DNA from: Streptococcus sp. 2342
Lineage (GTDB): Bacteria > Bacillota > Bacilli > Lactobacillales > Streptococcaceae
DNA length: 64,000 bases
NCBI RefSeq assembly: GCF_013276795.1
Contig: NZ_VMLR01000002.1
Span: 202,645-266,644, forward strand
Reading direction: 5' to 3'
In this document: piece by piece, positions 20,597 through 30,333 of the stretch
Layout: every line of letters begins with the position of its first letter
Numbering within the stretch: position 1 is the stretch's first letter
Notes under the pieces: generated by a model
Told to the model about the DNA's origin: nothing
The model's database searches: none
The model's input: the letters and a program-made list of their open reading frames with translations, nothing else
Made by a program: the position numbers and the translations under genes

Positions 20597-21556
20597 TTAT
20601 AGTCTTTTCACTTTATTTTTTTCTGTAAAATCAGGAAGGTCACTTTTTTCTTTGATGAGATAAAGTGGTCTTTTTTTGGTCTCCAAATAAATTTTACTGA
20701 TGTACTTGCCGAGAATTCCAATGGTCAAGAGTTGAATGCCTCCAAGAAAGAGAATAACAGCCATCAGAGAGGTCCAACCTGATGTCGGATTGCCCAAAAT
20801 GAGAGTCCGAACCACAACAAAAAAGGTCATCAGTAGAGAAATAAAACAAGATAGGAGACCAGCTACAAAGGCTATAATCAGGGGGAAATCTGAAAAATTA
20901 ACAATCCCTTCAATGGAGTAGAAAAAGAGTTTCCTAAAACTCCAACTGGTCTTGCCGGCCTGCCTTTCGACATTAGGATAGTCCAGATAGTAGGTTTTAA
21001 AACCGACCCAGGCAAAAAGTCCTTTAGAAAAACGATTGAACTCAGTCAAACTTAAAATGGCATCGACTACAGACCTTCTCATCATGCGAAAATCACGAAC
21101 ACCTGAGGGCAAGGCTACTGGGCTAATTTTTTGCATAAGGCGGTAAAAGAGATCTGCACAGAAACTGCGAAAGAAGGGTTCTCCCTCTCGACTGGTTCTT
21201 CGTGTTCCTACGCAGTCCAAGTCTGCATTCTGGTCTAGTAAATTTTTCATCTCAAGCAACATACTCGGAGGATCCTGGAGGTCTGCATCCATTACCACCA
21301 CCAGATCTCCTGTCGCATATTGTAAGCCTGCATACAGAGCTGCTTCTTTGCCAAAATTTCGCGAGAAAGAAATATAATGCACTGCCGGATTTTGTTCCCG
21401 ATAGGCCTTTAAGAGTTCCAAGGTTCCATCGCTTGAGCCATCATCGACAAAGACATACTCGATTTCTGTTTCCAAATCAGGAATCAAATCTTCCAAAGCC
21501 TGATAAAAAAGAGGAAGTACTTCCTCTTCGTTTAAACAGGGGACAATGATTGACAT
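20597..21556 (-). CDS. Family 2 glycosyltransferase with two C-terminal membrane helices (GtrB/DPM1-like)
   Basis: About 319 aa from the ATG at 21556; an ATG at 21562 is possible, while the much longer open frame upstream only reads through galE. The GT-A domain has IIVPCLNEEEVL, the FVDDGSSDGT nucleotide site and VVMDADLQDPP (DxD). About residues 225-300 contain two membrane helices, as in GtrB-type enzymes that charge undecaprenyl phosphate with a sugar. It lies immediately after galE, which could supply UDP-sugar for it; the acceptor pathway is unknown. Confidence 0.85.
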   Translation of the reverse strand: MSIIVPCLNEEEVLPLFYQALEDLIPDLETEIEYVFVDDGSSDGTLELLKAYREQNPAVHYISFSRNFGKEAALYAGLQYATGDLVVVMDADLQDPPSMLLEMKNLLDQNADLDCVGTRRTSREGEPFFRSFCADLFYRLMQKISPVALPSGVRDFRMMRRSVVDAILSLTEFNRFSKGLFAWVGFKTYYLDYPNVERQAGKTSWSFRKLFFYSIEGIVNFSDFPLIIAFVAGLLSCFISLLMTFFVVVRTLILGNPTSGWTSLMAVILFLGGIQLLTIGILGKYISKIYLETKKRPLYLIKEKSDLPDFTEKNKVKRL

Positions 21557-21563
21557 CACCATC

Positions 21564-22583
21564 TTAGTCTTCAAATCCATTTGGATGCTTGCTTTGCCAA
21601 CGCCATGCGTCTTCACACATTTGGGTGATGTCGAATTCTGCTTCCCAGCCAAGTTCTGCTTTGGCTTTTGCAGGATCTGAATAGCATGCTGCAATATCAC
21701 CTGGGCGACGGTCTACAATGCGGTAAGGAATCGGACGTCCCACTGCTTTTTCCATATTTTGGATAATTTCAAGAACTGAGTAGCCTTTACCTGTTCCAAG
21801 GTTATAAACGTTTAGACCTGAACCTTTTTGGATTTTTTTCAGAGCTGCGACGTGACCTTTGGCCAAATCGACGACGTGGATATAGTCACGAACACCCGTT
21901 CCGTCTTCCGTATCGTAATCGTCTCCAAACACTTGCACTTGTTCTAGTTTTCCAACGGCTACTTGCGTCACATATGGCAAGAGATTGTTTGGAATACCAT
22001 TTGGATTTTCTCCTAAATCACCACTCTCATGGGCTCCGATTGGGTTAAAGTAACGAAGCAAGACCACATTCCATTCTGAGTCTGCCTTGTAGATATCTGT
22101 CAAAATTTCCTCTAACATGAGTTTGGTACGACCGTATGGATTGGTCACTGAAAGTGGGAAATCTTCCAAGATGGGTACTGTGTGCGGATCTCCGTAAACT
22201 GTCGCAGAAGAACTGAAAATGATGTTTTTACAGTTGGCTTCTTCCATTACCTTCAAAAGACTAAGAGTTCCTGCTATATTGTTGTCATAATAGGCAAGAG
22301 GGATACGGGTAGATTCACCGACAGCCTTCAAGCCAGCGAAGTGAATGACCCCTGTTGGTTCTTCTTGCTTGAAAATATCTCTGAGGGTATCTGTATCACG
22401 AATATCTGCCTCATAGAAAGGCACTTCAACTCCTGTAATTCTTTCAACAACTTCTAAACTTTTTCGATTGCTGTTGACAAGGTTATCCACCACAACAACC
22501 TGATGACCTGCTTGGATTAACTCAATAACAGTGTGGGTTCCAATAAAACCTGCCCCACCCGTTACCAAAATCTTTTCTTGCAT
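21564..22583 (-). CDS. galE: UDP-glucose 4-epimerase
   Basis: 339 aa. Interconverts UDP-glucose and UDP-galactose. N-terminal NAD motif GGAGFIGTH at residues 8-16; the active-site SSSATVYG and YGRTK (Tyr-x-x-x-Lys) are present. Its own promoter lies upstream. The stop is adjacent to the glycosyltransferase start, so the pair is probably co-transcribed. Confidence 0.95.
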   Translation of the reverse strand: MQEKILVTGGAGFIGTHTVIELIQAGHQVVVVDNLVNSNRKSLEVVERITGVEVPFYEADIRDTDTLRDIFKQEEPTGVIHFAGLKAVGESTRIPLAYYDNNIAGTLSLLKVMEEANCKNIIFSSSATVYGDPHTVPILEDFPLSVTNPYGRTKLMLEEILTDIYKADSEWNVVLLRYFNPIGAHESGDLGENPNGIPNNLLPYVTQVAVGKLEQVQVFGDDYDTEDGTGVRDYIHVVDLAKGHVAALKKIQKGSGLNVYNLGTGKGYSVLEIIQNMEKAVGRPIPYRIVDRRPGDIAACYSDPAKAKAELGWEAEFDITQMCEDAWRWQSKHPNGFED

Positions 22584-22616
22584 CTTCTTTCCTCGATTCT
22601 CGGATTATTTTTTCTT

Positions 22617-22645
22617 ATTTTACCATTTTTGATAGGGAATGTCAT
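22617..22645 (-). promoter_or_regulatory. Promoter of galE
   Basis: ATGACA (22645-22640) and TAAAAT (22622-22617) with a 17-base spacer and a TGG extension on the minus strand, about 33 bases before the galE ATG. Confidence 0.55.
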
Positions 22646-22685
22646 TTGCCGTCCTAGAGGGATGGCTAAAATTTCAGTAAAATTC

Positions 22686-23789
22686 TTATTCACTTTTTAC
22701 TCGTTTGACATAGTTTTCAATTGGATAGTTTTCAGGGTCCAAGGTCAACTCCTTGTCTTGGACCAGTTGAGCTAGATGGTAGCCAATGATAGGACCAGTT
22801 GTGAGCCCTGATGAACCTAGTCCACTAGCAGCATAGACACCTGCCAATTCTGGCACCTGCCCAAAGAAAGGTGAGAAATCACTGGTGTAGGCACGAATTC
22901 CCACTCGTTCACTTCTGGAAGTCGCTTCCGATAAAACAGGATAGTGAGGCAAAGTTGCTTCCTCCATTTGCTGGAGCAAGGCTTCATCTACCGTCAAATC
23001 AAATCCCATGTCATTTTCATGGGTGGCTCCTAAGGACAATTTCCCACCTGCAAAAGGAATCAAATCCCACTCCCCTTCTGGCATGACAACAGGGTAAGCT
23101 TCCATGTCTTGGGCAAGCTGATAATCTCGTAATTGCCCTTTTTGAGGACGGACATCCACAGTATAACCCAAGGGTTCTAACAAGTCCCCCAACCAAGCTC
23201 CCGTCGCCAAAATAACCTGATCAAACACCTCTTCGCCAATCTGATAACCTGATGCTAAAGGTGTCAGAGTCACTTTTTCTTTGACCAGCTTGACGTGACT
23301 GGCTTCCAGCAAACGAGTGACTAAGAGTTGTCCATCTACTCTCGCTCCACCAGAAGCATAGAGCAGGTGGTCAAATCCCTGCAAACCAGGGAATAATTCA
23401 TTTGCTGATGTTTGATCCAGAATGGCTAATTGCCCTATCAAGGGAGATTCTTCTCTTCGCTGGAAGGCTAGTTGATAGAGTTCTTCCAACTTGGATTCAT
23501 GTCTTTTCAAGAGAAAAACTCCCGAACGCTGGTAAAAGTCTATTTCTTGCCCTGACTTCTCTAAATCAGCTAATAAATCCACATAAAAATCAGCCCCCAA
23601 GCGTGCCATTTTGTACCAGGCCTTGTTGCGGCGTTTGGAAAACCAGGGGCTGATAATTCCTGCTGCGGCCTTGGTAGCTTGACCTTGTCCATGGTCAAAG
23701 ACGGTTACTTCTAGGTCACTTTCTTTCGAGAGGTAGTAGGCTGCTGTGGCTCCCACAATTCCTGCTCCGATAATAGCAACTTTTTTCAT
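22686..23789 (-). CDS. FAD-dependent amino-acid oxidase-type oxidoreductase (DadA-like)
   Basis: About 367 aa from the ATG at 23789; a GTG three codons earlier is less likely. The N-terminus KKVAIIGAGIVGATAAYYLS is the GxGxxG FAD site. The C-terminus has VYAASGLGSSGLTTGP, the second FAD-contact segment of the D-amino-acid/glycine oxidase family. The substrate is not evident. It follows the Nif3-like gene after 16 bases, in a trmK-nif3-oxidoreductase unit. Confidence 0.82.
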   Translation of the reverse strand: MKKVAIIGAGIVGATAAYYLSKESDLEVTVFDHGQGQATKAAAGIISPWFSKRRNKAWYKMARLGADFYVDLLADLEKSGQEIDFYQRSGVFLLKRHESKLEELYQLAFQRREESPLIGQLAILDQTSANELFPGLQGFDHLLYASGGARVDGQLLVTRLLEASHVKLVKEKVTLTPLASGYQIGEEVFDQVILATGAWLGDLLEPLGYTVDVRPQKGQLRDYQLAQDMEAYPVVMPEGEWDLIPFAGGKLSLGATHENDMGFDLTVDEALLQQMEEATLPHYPVLSEATSRSERVGIRAYTSDFSPFFGQVPELAGVYAASGLGSSGLTTGPIIGYHLAQLVQDKELTLDPENYPIENYVKRVKSE

Positions 23790-23805
23790 TGTTTTCACTT
23801 TCTAA

Positions 23806-24603
23806 CTAGATATGGTGGAAAGGATTGGTCGATGCTTGACTAGGTACAATATCGATTGTCCAGCCATTTTCTCTTTTCCATAGATTAAGAAGCTCTGCAA
23901 TTTTTTCCACAAAAATCACTTCAATATAGTGACCTGGGTCCAATGCCAACAAGCCATCAGACAACATATCCTGGGCAGTGTGGTAGTAAATATCACCAGT
24001 GATATAGACTTCTGCTCCTTTAGCTAAAGCATCCTTATAGAAAGACTGCCCGCTACCACCACAGATGGCCACTCTTGAAATAGACTTCTGCAAATCACTC
24101 TCTTGATAATGCACCAATCGAAGACTATCTAGACCAAAGACTTGCTTGACATTCTGGGCTAATTCTCCAAAGGTCTGAGGCTGAATATTCCCAATACGTC
24201 CAATCCCACGTTCAGGACCTGTCTCCTGCAGATAAGTCGTCTCCTCAATGCCTAGCATCTGGCAGAACCAGTCATTAAGGCCATTTTCAACGATGTCAAT
24301 ATTGGTATGGCTTACATAAACTGCGATGTCATGCTTGATGAGATCAATGTAAATCTGATTTTGTGGACGGCTGGATATCAAATCCTTGATGGGACGGAAA
24401 ATCGGCGCGTGCTTGACAATAATCAAGTCCACACCCTTTTCAATGGCTTCAGCCACCGTTTCTTCACGAATATCGAGAGCCACCATAACCCTTTGGATAT
24501 CCTTGTCCAAAGTTCCAATTTGCAGGCCACGACTGTCTCCCTCCATTGAAAATTCCTGAGGGCAAAAGGCTTCATATGCGTTAATTACTTCACTTGCTAG
24601 CAT
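23806..24603 (-). CDS. Nif3-like dinuclear metal center protein (YqfO/YbgI family)
   Basis: 265 aa. Family metal ligands are visible in [16 protein letters not shown] and the late DPGHYIEV segment (His/Asp/Glu). The function of the family is unsettled; proposals include GTP cyclohydrolase I type 2 activity. It overlaps trmK by 14 bases, a pairing conserved in many Firmicutes. Confidence 0.88.
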   Translation of the reverse strand: MLASEVINAYEAFCPQEFSMEGDSRGLQIGTLDKDIQRVMVALDIREETVAEAIEKGVDLIIVKHAPIFRPIKDLISSRPQNQIYIDLIKHDIAVYVSHTNIDIVENGLNDWFCQMLGIEETTYLQETGPERGIGRIGNIQPQTFGELAQNVKQVFGLDSLRLVHYQESDLQKSISRVAICGGSGQSFYKDALAKGAEVYITGDIYYHTAQDMLSDGLLALDPGHYIEVIFVEKIAELLNLWKRENGWTIDIVPSQASTNPFHHI

Positions 24604-25267
24604 GGAGAACCTCCTTGATGGCTTGAATTTTATCCACTAGAACTTGACGTTCCTCCAGATTTTTTTCTGGGATTTTTCCGAGGGCAAACTCTAGCTTAAC
24701 AGCTTCTTTTTGCCATTTTTGGACAAAGACTGGGCTGACTTCTTTGGACAAAAAAGGACCAAAGCGAACATCACTGGCTGATAGCTTCATTTGTCCTGCT
24801 TCCACAACCAAAATCTCGTAAAACTTGCCAGCTTCTTCTAAGATGTTTTCAGCTACAATCTGAAATCCGTTCTCTTGTAACCAGATACGCAAATCGTCTT
24901 CACGATTATTGGGCTGGAGGATCAAACGCTCTACATTAGCTAACTTGTCCAAGCCTTCTTCCAATATCCTAGCAATCAAACGACCACCCATACCAGCAAT
25001 GGTAATGACAGACACTTGGTCAGTCTCTTCAAAAGCTGCCAAGCCATTGGCTAAACGAACCTGGATTTTTTCCTTTAGGCCGTGAGCCTCAACATTTTTG
25101 ACCGCAGACTGGTAGGGACCTTCCACCACCTCACCCGCAATAGCATTTTTAATTTGTCCTCTTTCGATCAACTCGATAGGCAGATAAGCATGGTCACTCC
25201 CCACATCTAGTAAAATGGCTCCCCGTGGCACAAAAGAAGCCACCAATTCTAATCTCTTTGAAATCAT
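24590..25267 (-). CDS. trmK: tRNA (adenine(22)-N1)-methyltransferase
   Basis: 225 aa. SAM-dependent methylation of A22 in the D-loop of tRNA. Motif I is DVGSDHAYL near residue 22, and [11 protein letters not shown] and LQPNNRED are the later conserved motifs. First gene of the trmK-nif3-oxidoreductase unit. Confidence 0.92.
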   Translation of the reverse strand: MISKRLELVASFVPRGAILLDVGSDHAYLPIELIERGQIKNAIAGEVVEGPYQSAVKNVEAHGLKEKIQVRLANGLAAFEETDQVSVITIAGMGGRLIARILEEGLDKLANVERLILQPNNREDDLRIWLQENGFQIVAENILEEAGKFYEILVVEAGQMKLSASDVRFGPFLSKEVSPVFVQKWQKEAVKLEFALGKIPEKNLEERQVLVDKIQAIKEVLHASK

Positions 25268-25333
25268 CTTCTCTCACTTTCCAAAACTCTATTACCTCTT
25301 ATTATACCACATTTCAGCTAGCAATCTTGTACC

Positions 25334-25368
25334 TAAAAAGACCGCAATCCACAGATTGCAGCCTTTCT
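25334..25368 (-). terminator. Terminator of the P-type ATPase gene
   Basis: ACCGCAATC (25341-25349) faces GATTGCAGC (25354-25362) with an A-run at 25335-25339 that gives T5 on the minus strand. It is directly downstream of the ATPase stop. Confidence 0.75.
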
Positions 25369-27705
25369 TTATTTTCTGGCTTGATAGCGACTAGTCAGGA
25401 TGAAAATCACGGTAAAGACCAACATCATGACACCATAAACAGGTAATGTTTGTCCTGTTAAGGTTGAAATTTCAAGCAGTTTTTGAATTCTTGGGAAGAG
25501 AGCTGTGGCTAGGAAGCCTCCTACTGACCAAACAATCAAGAGGACACGCCATAGGGTAAATGGCATGCAGGCTCTAAATACGGATAAGAAACCAATTGAC
25601 CCCAAGAGATAATAGAGGAGAGTTGAGATTTCTAACTCAGACCAACCTTGGCTACTTCCAAATATTTTCACAAAGAGAACGCTGAAGACGACCATGAGAG
25701 CGCTTGGTAGGGCACGAAGCATGGATCTTCTGAGGAAATTTGGCTCAACAGGTTTGATATTTCGCTCAAAAGTCAGAACGAATGGTGGGAAACCTTCCAC
25801 AAACTGGTCAATCATGGTAATCTGGATTGGAATAAAGGGGAAAATCAAGATCCATTCAGACCGTCCCAGAAGAGCACTGGCAATACAGATGACCGCTAAT
25901 AGGAAAGAATAGATGGTCTTAATCAAGAAAATCGGGGCGATATGGGCAATGTTATTGACTACGCGACGACCTTCAAAGAGAATCTCAGGAACATCATTAA
26001 AGTCAGAGTTCAAGAGAACCAGATTTGCAATCTGACGAGTCGCAGGATCTCCCTCCGCCATTACGATAGAACAATCCGCCTCACGAAGAGCCAGAATATC
26101 ATTGACTCCGTCTCCCGTCATAGCCGTTGTATGACCCGCTTTTTTCAGAGTTTGGATGATGAGTTTCTTTTGATGAGGGGAAACCCGTCCGAAAATAGCA
26201 GTCTCCTCCGCCATAGCAACCAATTCCTCATCCGTAATTTTCGAGCAATCTACATAACTATCATAGTCCGCAAAACCAGCCTTCTGGGCAATGCTGGATA
26301 CCGTAACTGGATTGTCACCAGAGATAATCTTGAGGCCCACTTCCTGAGAACGGAGATAGTCCAGCGTCTCTGCTGCTCCCTCTCGAATGGGATCCAATAT
26401 TTCCAGCAAGGCTAGAGCCTGAATATCAGATGGTTTCTGTGGTTTGTGATGGTCTAGTTTTTCCTGACTGAGAGCCAAGACCAAGACACGTGAACCTCTC
26501 TCCAAGGCCTCTCTGGCTTCTGGGACCTCAGAATCCAGCAACATCTCAGGCGCCCCTAAGAAAACTGTTCCCAAACCTTCTAACTCCATAGCACCCCACT
26601 TGCGGTCGCTTGAGAAGGGGAGATTGGAAATCATAGAATAGGCTACTTGGCCTTGGAATCGCTGGCGAATAGCTTGGGCAGTTGGATTTTTATCCTCACT
26701 ATGAGCTATATAGCTAGTCAAAATGTTGGCAATAGTCTCTTCACCATAAGTTTCCGTCAGAGGAAGAACAGCCTCTACCTGCATCTTTCCTTGGGTGATG
26801 GTGCCCGTCTTATCCAAACAGAGCATATCCACGCGCGCCAAGGTCTCAACGGAGTACATCTCCTGCACCAAGACCTTTTTCAAGCCTAACTTAATCACCG
26901 CTGTCAAGAGCGAAGTGATGGTCAAAAGGGCAACTCCCTTAGGTAACATCCCCAAAAGAGCTGTCGACGAGTTTACAACGGACGACTTAAGAGGCAAGCC
27001 TTTTAAAATCAAGGCTTCTAGCAAGAGAGCTAGACCAAAAGGAATGATAATTTTCCCAGTAAAACCTGCTAACCTGTCCAGCGATTCCATGATACGAGAG
27101 TTGATAGGTTTCACAGTCTTAGCCTCAAGCATAAGTTTAGCAGCATAGTTGTCTGCACCGACATGGTGAACTTGAGCTAAAACTGCCCCACTGGCTAGGA
27201 AACTTCCTGACAAAAGCAAGGCGTCAACTTCCTTTTGCACCAAATCACTTTCCCCCGTCAACATGGCTTCATTGACTTCCGCAAAGCCTTCCAAAACCAA
27301 GGCATCACTAGGAATTTGCTCTCCAGCAGACAAACGAATGACATCTCCTAACACCAATTCTTCAGGATTAAGAGCCACTTCCTGGCCATCACGAATAGTC
27401 TTGACCTTTTCCTTGGTCATGAGATTGAGCTTGTCCACCATATGCTTGGCACGGAGCTCCGTCACAATCCCTGAAAAAGCGTTAAAGCAGATAACGACAA
27501 AGAAGACCAGATTGCTCCAAGCCTGCACAAAGGCAAGGGCCAAAGCAATGGCAAAGTTCAAAGCGTTAAAAAGGGTAAAGACATTTCGTTTGATGATTTG
27601 CCAAGTGCTGGTACTGGCCGAAGCAGTAAAATCATTGACCAAGCCCTTAGCCTGTCTTTCCTCGACTTCTCTTTGGGTTAATCCCATAATCTTATTTTTA
27701 TCCAT
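25369..27705 (-). CDS. Cation-transporting P-type ATPase (CtpE-like)
   Basis: 778 aa. The phosphorylation motif DKTGTIT, the actuator loop MLTGESD and the hinge GDGVNDILALREADC are all intact, with about 8-10 membrane helices and no N-terminal heavy-metal domain. The overall organisation resembles actinobacterial CtpE, linked to calcium uptake, rather than CopA/CadA. The ion is not certain. A TATAAT ends only 2 bases before the annotated ATG, so either the mRNA is leaderless or translation starts at the ATG at 27687. Confidence 0.88.
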   Translation of the reverse strand: MDKNKIMGLTQREVEERQAKGLVNDFTASASTSTWQIIKRNVFTLFNALNFAIALALAFVQAWSNLVFFVVICFNAFSGIVTELRAKHMVDKLNLMTKEKVKTIRDGQEVALNPEELVLGDVIRLSAGEQIPSDALVLEGFAEVNEAMLTGESDLVQKEVDALLLSGSFLASGAVLAQVHHVGADNYAAKLMLEAKTVKPINSRIMESLDRLAGFTGKIIIPFGLALLLEALILKGLPLKSSVVNSSTALLGMLPKGVALLTITSLLTAVIKLGLKKVLVQEMYSVETLARVDMLCLDKTGTITQGKMQVEAVLPLTETYGEETIANILTSYIAHSEDKNPTAQAIRQRFQGQVAYSMISNLPFSSDRKWGAMELEGLGTVFLGAPEMLLDSEVPEAREALERGSRVLVLALSQEKLDHHKPQKPSDIQALALLEILDPIREGAAETLDYLRSQEVGLKIISGDNPVTVSSIAQKAGFADYDSYVDCSKITDEELVAMAEETAIFGRVSPHQKKLIIQTLKKAGHTTAMTGDGVNDILALREADCSIVMAEGDPATRQIANLVLLNSDFNDVPEILFEGRRVVNNIAHIAPIFLIKTIYSFLLAVICIASALLGRSEWILIFPFIPIQITMIDQFVEGFPPFVLTFERNIKPVEPNFLRRSMLRALPSALMVVFSVLFVKIFGSSQGWSELEISTLLYYLLGSIGFLSVFRACMPFTLWRVLLIVWSVGGFLATALFPRIQKLLEISTLTGQTLPVYGVMMLVFTVIFILTSRYQARK

Positions 27706-27778
27706 AAATTATATCATATCATTTTTTCTAAAAGAATTCTAATCTCATCCCAAATATGGACCTGGTCAAGGGAAAAGT

Positions 27779-27807
27779 TTGCCAGCCCTCCTTTGATAAG
27801 GTATAAT
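27779..27807 (+). promoter_or_regulatory. Promoter of the plsC-like gene
   Basis: TTGCCA (27779-27784) and TATAAT (27802-27807) are 17 bases apart, close to the consensus. The transcription start near 27814 gives a leader of about 25 bases before the ATG at 27838. Confidence 0.75.
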
Positions 27808-27837
27808 AATAACAAGAAAAGAATCGAAGGAGATCGC

Positions 27838-28587
27838 ATGTTTTATACTTATTTACGTGGATTAGTTGTATTACTCCTATGGTCCATCAATGGCAATGCC
27901 CATTATCATAATACTGATAAAATTCCTAATCAAGATGAAAATTATATTTTGGTTGCGCCTCACCGTACCTGGTGGGATCCTGTTTACATGGCCTTTGCGA
28001 CCAAGCCAAAACAGTTCATCTTTATGGCCAAAAAAGAGCTCTTTACCAACCGTATCTTTGGTTGGTGGATCCGTATGTGTGGCGCCTTTCCTATCGACCG
28101 TGAAAATCCTAGCGCCTCAGCCATCAAATACCCTATCAATGTTCTTAAAAAAAGTGACCGCTCTCTCATCATGTTTCCAAGTGGGAGCCGTCACTCAAAC
28201 GATGTCAAGGGTGGCGTAGCCCTGATTGCCAAAATGGCCAAGGTCCGTATCATGCCGGTTACCTATACAGGTCCTATGACCTTGAAGGGCTTGGTTAGCC
28301 GTGAGCGTGTTGATATGAACTTTGGAAATCCAATCGATATCTCAGATATCAAGAAAATGAATGATGAAGGCATTGAAACAGTCGCCAATCGTATCCAAGC
28401 AGAATTCCAACGTCTGGATGAAGAAACGAAACAATGGCACAATAATAAAAAACCAAATCCACTCTGGTGGTTTATCCGCATCCCTGCCCTCATCCTTGCC
28501 ATTATCCTCGCTATCCTAACCATCATCTTTAGCTTTATCGCAAGCTTTGTATGGAATCCAGATAAAAAGAGAGAAAACCTTGGTTAA
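27838..28587 (+). CDS. 1-acyl-glycerol-3-phosphate acyltransferase-like (PlsC family)
   Basis: 249 aa from the ATG at 27838, chosen because GAAGGAG lies 7 bases upstream; the open frame begins earlier but precedes the promoter. Acyltransferase block I appears as APHRTWWDP (an HRTWWD variant of HxxxxD), followed by GAFPIDRENP and MFPSGSRH (block III). A C-terminal membrane helix occupies about 217-240. The family acylates lysophosphatidic acid at the membrane. It could be a second PlsC paralogue. Confidence 0.85.
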   Translation: MFYTYLRGLVVLLLWSINGNAHYHNTDKIPNQDENYILVAPHRTWWDPVYMAFATKPKQFIFMAKKELFTNRIFGWWIRMCGAFPIDRENPSASAIKYPINVLKKSDRSLIMFPSGSRHSNDVKGGVALIAKMAKVRIMPVTYTGPMTLKGLVSRERVDMNFGNPIDISDIKKMNDEGIETVANRIQAEFQRLDEETKQWHNNKKPNPLWWFIRIPALILAIILAILTIIFSFIASFVWNPDKKRENLG

Positions 28588-28597
28588 ATAAATACAA

Positions 28598-28633
28598 CAA
28601 TCCCTTGGCAAAAGCCAAGGGATAAATCTTTTA
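28598..28633. terminator. Bidirectional terminator, plsC-like / esterase genes
   Basis: ATCCCTTGGC (28600-28609) and GCCAAGGGAT (28614-28623) form a perfect 10-bp stem with a 4-base loop and a short U/A-rich flank on each side, between converging genes. Confidence 0.75.
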
Positions 28634-29323
28634 TTCGATTTTCCATTTTTGGGCCAACCAGCTAGAAAAAGCTAGGAATCGCTCAGCTACTTGTTCGTGG
28701 TGTCCATAAGGGTCAAAGACAAACTGGCTGTTCGGATAGCGTTTCTGAAGACTGGTATGGATTTTCTCAGCATAGACTGGTGCTTGAGCCAAGCGATTGC
28801 TATGATTGACTCCTTCTGTTTGACCATTCTGTAAATACAGCAAACAGTCTAGATTTTTCACTGTCTCTGCCTTGCAGTAAGCCACAAAATCAGGATACCA
28901 AAAGGAACCGCAGATAGAAAAAACACAGGAAACCTTATCAAAGCTGAAAAGACTGTAAACTGCCACCAAGCCACCTAGTGAATAACCTCCGTAGGCAAGG
29001 CGTGCTTCATCCAGTCGATAAAGCGACTGCAACTTATCTAAAAGACCTCCAAATAAATCACTATGATAAGCATTTGCCTGACCGCCAAAATCTGGAGCTC
29101 CATCTCTCAAAGCAGCCGCCTTCCATGGAGTGTAGTCATCTAGGCGATTTTTAGAGGTCAAGCCCACTAAAATCACAGATTCGGAAAGGGACGATAGGAA
29201 ATCCAAGTTTCCATCATTCAAGAGAATAACTGGATAGGTTTGATTGGGATCATAGGTCAAAGGAAGGCTGACCTTGACTTGGATTCCTTCCCAATCAAAC
29301 TCATTATTTATTGATAAAGTCAT
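28631..29323 (-). CDS. Alpha/beta-hydrolase, siderophore esterase-like (Fes/IroE type)
   Basis: About 230 aa from the ATG at 29323, which overlaps the end of the binding-protein gene by 20 bases. The nucleophile elbow is GGYSLGG, and the late DPYGHHEQ supplies a candidate catalytic His. PVILLNDGNLDFL resembles the N-terminal strand of the esterase-D/enterochelin esterase family. Located as the last gene of an iron ABC operon, it probably cleaves an imported ferric-siderophore or similar ester. The absence of a signal peptide fits a cytoplasmic hydrolase. Confidence 0.72.
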   Translation of the reverse strand: MTLSINNEFDWEGIQVKVSLPLTYDPNQTYPVILLNDGNLDFLSSLSESVILVGLTSKNRLDDYTPWKAAALRDGAPDFGGQANAYHSDLFGGLLDKLQSLYRLDEARLAYGGYSLGGLVAVYSLFSFDKVSCVFSICGSFWYPDFVAYCKAETVKNLDCLLYLQNGQTEGVNHSNRLAQAPVYAEKIHTSLQKRYPNSQFVFDPYGHHEQVAERFLAFSSWLAQKWKIE

Positions 29324-30314
29324 TGATTTTCTCAAGGGAATCAATCACTGCTGGACCATAATCCATCAACTCATCGTAAGAGATGGTCATGATTTTTTGA
29401 TTCTTAATAGCAGGAACGCTTTCCAAAACAGCATTTGCCTTCAGCAACTCTACTGCTTTTTCATCCAATTTTTTATTACGATCGCTGGTTACATAGATAA
29501 TCAATTCAGGATCCATTGACACGAGATTTTCCAAGGTCAAGCCTGATGTCCCCGTAGCAACGTTTGTATAACCAAGTTGGTTCAGCAAACTTTCTTGCAA
29601 AGCAGACTTGTAGGCACCGAAGGTTTCATCATTATAAGCAACCATAATCAAAGCCTTTTTCTTTTCACCTTGACTTGCTGGGTTTGCTTTCTTAACAGCG
29701 TCAATTTTAGTTTGTAATTGGGCTGCGTATTCATTGGCCTTGTCCTGAACATTAAAAATCATTCCCAGATTTTTGACATCTTCTACGATATTCCCCAAAT
29801 CTTGCTGAATTGTTGAGAGAGAAGCTTTTTGCGTATAAACTGGGATTTTGTTTTCATTCCAAGTGCTAACTGTCCCCAAGGATTTTTCAGAAAACATCAT
29901 GTTTCTCCCCATCACAGCGTCTGGCTCATAAGAAAGGACTGTCTCTTGTGAGACTGTTTTTTTATCCCCAATTTGAGGAATAGTCGCAATCGCGTCCTTG
30001 TATTTGTCCGTCACAGCATTGTCTGGGTTAAGCATGCCAACAATTTTATCCTTCAACCCCAACTCCAATAAGATTTCAGTGGTTGAAAGATTATTGGTAA
30101 TAACTTTTTCAGGTGCCTTGTCAAAAACTTGTTCGACTTCATTTCCTTTAGCATCATAAGTTTTGATAGTTAGCGGATAAGTCGTCTCTGCGTTAGCCTT
30201 TTGACTTGTCTCTGTGCTAGACTGTGTGGTAGTTTTTTCTGTAGTAGTGTTACCACAAGCTGCCAAAGTTAAGGTAGCTACTGTCACGAGTAAAATACTG
30301 AGTGTTTTTTTCAT
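29304..30314 (-). CDS. Iron/siderophore ABC transporter substrate-binding lipoprotein
   Basis: 336 aa. Lipoprotein signal with lipobox LAAC ending at Cys 20, a Thr/Ser-rich linker (21-45), then a FecB/FepB-type (PF01497) periplasmic-binding fold with the N-lobe strand KVITNNLSTTEILLELG and the later helix GLTLENLVSMDPELIIYV. No motif fixes the chelator. It is encoded downstream of the ATPase and followed by the esterase. Confidence 0.88.
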   Translation of the reverse strand: MKKTLSILLVTVATLTLAACGNTTTEKTTTQSSTETSQKANAETTYPLTIKTYDAKGNEVEQVFDKAPEKVITNNLSTTEILLELGLKDKIVGMLNPDNAVTDKYKDAIATIPQIGDKKTVSQETVLSYEPDAVMGRNMMFSEKSLGTVSTWNENKIPVYTQKASLSTIQQDLGNIVEDVKNLGMIFNVQDKANEYAAQLQTKIDAVKKANPASQGEKKKALIMVAYNDETFGAYKSALQESLLNQLGYTNVATGTSGLTLENLVSMDPELIIYVTSDRNKKLDEKAVELLKANAVLESVPAIKNQKIMTISYDELMDYGPAVIDSLEKINDFINK

Positions 30315-30333
30315 CTTGTTTTCCTTTTCATTC

